A DNA stretch of 7,111 nt from Eubacterium sp. (GTDB lineage Bacteria > Bacillota > Clostridia > Lachnospirales > Lachnospiraceae), in NCBI GenBank assembly GCA_017445525.1, contig JAFSTZ010000309.1, positions 1-7,111 on the forward strand, given 5' to 3'. The translations under genes and the position numbers were made by a program. This document shows, piece after piece, positions 4,834 to 7,111 of the stretch; within the stretch, counting starts at the first letter, position 1, and each line of letters begins with the position of its first letter. A model generated the notes under the pieces. That model did not search any database and was not told where the DNA came from. It saw only the letters and a list, made by a program, of their open reading frames with translations.

Positions 4834-7111
4834 GCACCTGCTGTATGGTTTGTGCGCAGCCTCGGGCGTGGCGCAGACTATCCTCAAGGAGAACAAGCTA
4901 TTGAAAGAGGATATCCAGTATGAGATAGAGAATTACATAGGAAAGTCCGATACTGCACTGGTGGATCGCGGCGACATCACCCTGTCACCGAGACTAGAGC
5001 ACCTTATCGAGGACGCTGCCAGAGAGGCAGAGAAATACGAAGCCGAGGCAGTCGGCACCGAGCACCTCCTCATAGCGATACTCAGGGATATGTCGACGGT
5101 TGCCTACAAGATACTTTTGAGCTCCGGCGCCAACATCCAGAAGATTTATATGGATATCATAACCACCATGGGCGTGGACCAGGTAAAGGCGAAAAATGAT
5201 CTGCTGATGACACGCACGCAGGCAGGCCGCCAGGGCGCAAAGAACGGCGGGATAGCCACGCCTACTCTCGATCAGTTTGCCAGAGACTTAAATGTCCTTG
5301 CAAAGGATGGCAAGATCGATCCGGTGATAGGCCGTGAGGACGAGGTTGAGCAGGTAGTTGAGATACTTTCCAGAAGGACGAAAAATAATCCATGTCTCAT
5401 CGGTGAGCCGGGCGTCGGCAAGACTGCCATAGCCGAGGGTCTCGCATTAAAGATAGTAGGTGAGGAGGTTCCGGAGGGACTGATCGGCCGCAGGGTAATG
5501 ACGCTCGATCTGTCCGGCATGGTAGCCGGAACCAAGTACAGAGGCGAGTTTGAGGAGAGGATTAAGAGGGCTCTGAACGAGACCCGCGAGGCGGGAAATA
5601 TCTTATTATTTATAGACGAGCTGCACACGGTCATCGGCGCGGGAGGCGCAGAGGGTTCGCTCGATGCGGCAAATATCTTAAAGCCCGTGCTTGCCAGGGG
5701 CGAGATACAGGTCATCGGCGCCACGACCACGGATGAGTACAGAAAGCATATAGAGAAGGACGCAGCACTTGAGAGGCGTTTCCAGCCGGTGATGATCGAG
5801 GAGCCGGACGAGGCGCATACCATAGAGATACTTAAAGGTGTGAAGAGCCTTTATGAAAACTATCACGAGGTAACGATCAGCGACGATGCCATCGAGGCTG
5901 CAGTAAAGCTTTCTTCCAGATATATAAATGACCGCTACCAGCCGGATAAGGCGATCGATCTTCTCGACGAGGCAGCGGCCAGATTCAGATTAAAGACAGT
6001 TATACAAAAAAGTGATGCCTTAAAAATACTTGAGGAGCGTGAGGCTACTCTGTACGCAGAGCGAGAGCAGGCTCTCATCGACGGCGATATAGAGGCGGCC
6101 GCCGAGATCACGGAGCTTGAGAGAGCAAACGATGAGAAGCTCAGCCGCGAGAGAAGAAGGCTTACCAAAAAAGCAAAAAAAGCAGAGCGTGTTGTCACTG
6201 CAGAGGAGATAGCAGAGGTTATCTCCAGGAGAACACACATCCCCGTGAAGCAGCTTGAGGAGGCGGAGACCGAGAGACTGAAAAAGCTTGAAGACATACT
6301 TCATGAGCGCGTGGTCGGACAGGATGAGGCGGTCAAGGCAGTATCGAGAGCTATCCGCAGGGGACGCGCCGGGATGAAGGATCCCAAAAGACCTATCGGA
6401 TCATTTTTATTCCTGGGTCCGACCGGAGTCGGGAAAACGGAACTTACCAAGGCTCTGGCAGAAGCGGTATTCGGCTCAGAGAAAGACATGATCCGTATCG
6501 ATATGTCAGAGTATATGGAGAAGGCCAGTGTGTCCAAGATGATCGGCTCGCCGCCGGGATATGTAGGATACGACGAGGGAGGTCAGCTCTCCGAGAAGGT
6601 CAGGAAAAAGCCATACTCAGTTGTACTTTTTGATGAGATAGAGAAGGCGCATCCCGATGTGTTCAACATGCTTCTGCAGGTGCTTGAGGACGGACATATC
6701 ACCGACTCGCACGGCAGAAAGGCAGACTTCAAAAATACAGTCATCATCATGACTTCAAACGCGGGAGCAAACCGTATCATCTCGCCCAAGTCTCTCGGAT
6801 TCGGAGCCAAGACAACCGACGAGGAGGCCCACGAGAAGATGAAAGAAGGCGTGATGGAGGAAGTCAGACATGTATTCAAGCCTGAGTTCATCAACCGTAT
6901 AGATGAGATGATAGTCTTCCACGCTCTGAACGAGCAGAACATACATGATATCACGGCTATGCTTGTCAGAGCTCTTGAGAAGAGATTAAACGAGCAGACG
7001 GGTATCAAGCTTACTGTCACTGATGAAGTGATAGATTTTGTAGCGAAAAAAGGCTTTGATAAGGATTACGGAGCCAGACCGATCAGACGCGCTCTCACGA
7101 CGCATATCGAG
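4742..7111 (+). CDS. clpC: ClpC, AAA+ ATPase subunit of the ClpCP protease, 3'-truncated
   Basis: ClpC unfolds proteins and feeds them to ClpP. There are 790 codons before the window end; the family is about 810-830 residues, so only the tip is missing. Two Clp-N repeats (about 5-40 and 80-115) each carry GTEH, at 29-32 and 105-108. Glu31 and Glu107 match the B. subtilis ClpC residues that bind phosphoarginine. AAA domain 1 has Walker A GEPGVGKT (221-228) and Walker B LLFIDE (288-293). A middle coiled-coil of about 75 residues (412-485) has ClpC rather than ClpB length. AAA domain 2 has Walker A GPTGVGKT (559-566), Walker B VVLFDE (627-632) and INRIDE (717-722). The LGF tripeptide at 685-687 sits where ClpC carries its ClpP-binding loop. 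The GTG start gives the same N-terminal length as B. subtilis ClpC; ATG 4754 is the alternative. ctsR, mcsA and mcsB are not adjacent. Overlap with the upstream gene suggests translational coupling. Confidence 0.95.
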   Translation, partial: MRHKMTQEAEKALSKGAKFAAKMGSSVIGTEHLLYGLCAASGVAQTILKENKLLKEDIQYEIENYIGKSDTALVDRGDITLSPRLEHLIEDAAREAEKYEAEAVGTEHLLIAILRDMSTVAYKILLSSGANIQKIYMDIITTMGVDQVKAKNDLLMTRTQAGRQGAKNGGIATPTLDQFARDLNVLAKDGKIDPVIGREDEVEQVVEILSRRTKNNPCLIGEPGVGKTAIAEGLALKIVGEEVPEGLIGRRVMTLDLSGMVAGTKYRGEFEERIKRALNETREAGNILLFIDELHTVIGAGGAEGSLDAANILKPVLARGEIQVIGATTTDEYRKHIEKDAALERRFQPVMIEEPDEAHTIEILKGVKSLYENYHEVTISDDAIEAAVKLSSRYINDRYQPDKAIDLLDEAAARFRLKTVIQKSDALKILEEREATLYAEREQALIDGDIEAAAEITELERANDEKLSRERRRLTKKAKKAERVVTAEEIAEVISRRTHIPVKQLEEAETERLKKLEDILHERVVGQDEAVKAVSRAIRRGRAGMKDPKRPIGSFLFLGPTGVGKTELTKALAEAVFGSEKDMIRIDMSEYMEKASVSKMIGSPPGYVGYDEGGQLSEKVRKKPYSVVLFDEIEKAHPDVFNMLLQVLEDGHITDSHGRKADFKNTVIIMTSNAGANRIISPKSLGFGAKTTDEEAHEKMKEGVMEEVRHVFKPEFINRIDEMIVFHALNEQNIHDITAMLVRALEKRLNEQTGIKLTVTDEVIDFVAKKGFDKDYGARPIRRALTTHIE

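Noticed and set aside
5272..7020. Several long minus-strand open frames of 60-180 codons opposite clpC
   Set aside because: They lie opposite a strongly conserved gene, are rich in Ser/Ala/Leu as expected from antisense of acidic codons, and resemble no known protein.

Overview
The window reads as a chromosomal segment of an anaerobic Firmicute, most likely Lachnospiraceae (class Clostridia). This is inferred from protein style: a Gram-positive AddA rather than RecB, a ClpC with a Clp-N domain, and a secreted SH3b plus glucosaminidase protein with a cohesin-like surface protein of the kind common in gut Lachnospiraceae. AT-rich spacers between moderately GC-rich genes and strong AGGAGG-type ribosome binding sites fit. 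All five genes lie on the + strand, and no tRNA, rRNA, CRISPR array or transposase gene is visible.

Layout. (1) 1-852 is the 3' end of addA, the helicase-nuclease subunit of AddAB, carrying the whole nuclease domain and an unusual 12-residue repeat linker. (2) 853-1059 is noncoding and dominated by a very long, nearly perfect hairpin (861-948) without a U-tract. (3) 1060-1800 encodes a class I SAM-dependent methyltransferase of unknown substrate. (4) 1801-1923 is AT-rich, with a perfect palindrome and a second inverted repeat just before a strong ribosome binding site; it probably carries the promoter of the next genes. (5) 1924-3606 encodes a secreted SH3b-glucosaminidase cell-wall hydrolase. 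(6) 3640-4833 encodes a single-pass surface protein with a cohesin-like domain, an acidic linker, a cadherin-like beta-sandwich domain and a cytoplasmic tail. (7) 4742-7111 is clpC, cut by the window end only a few tens of residues before its expected stop.

Genes 5 to 7 look like one transcription unit: the gap between the hydrolase and the surface protein is about 20-33 bases, and clpC starts inside the surface-protein gene with an overlap of about 92 bases. Upstream of clpC one would usually expect ctsR-mcsA-mcsB; here it follows two cell-envelope genes. I see no convincing new defence or mobile system. The most notable items are the long hairpin, the long surface-protein/clpC overlap, the unusual clpC context and the repeat linker in AddA.
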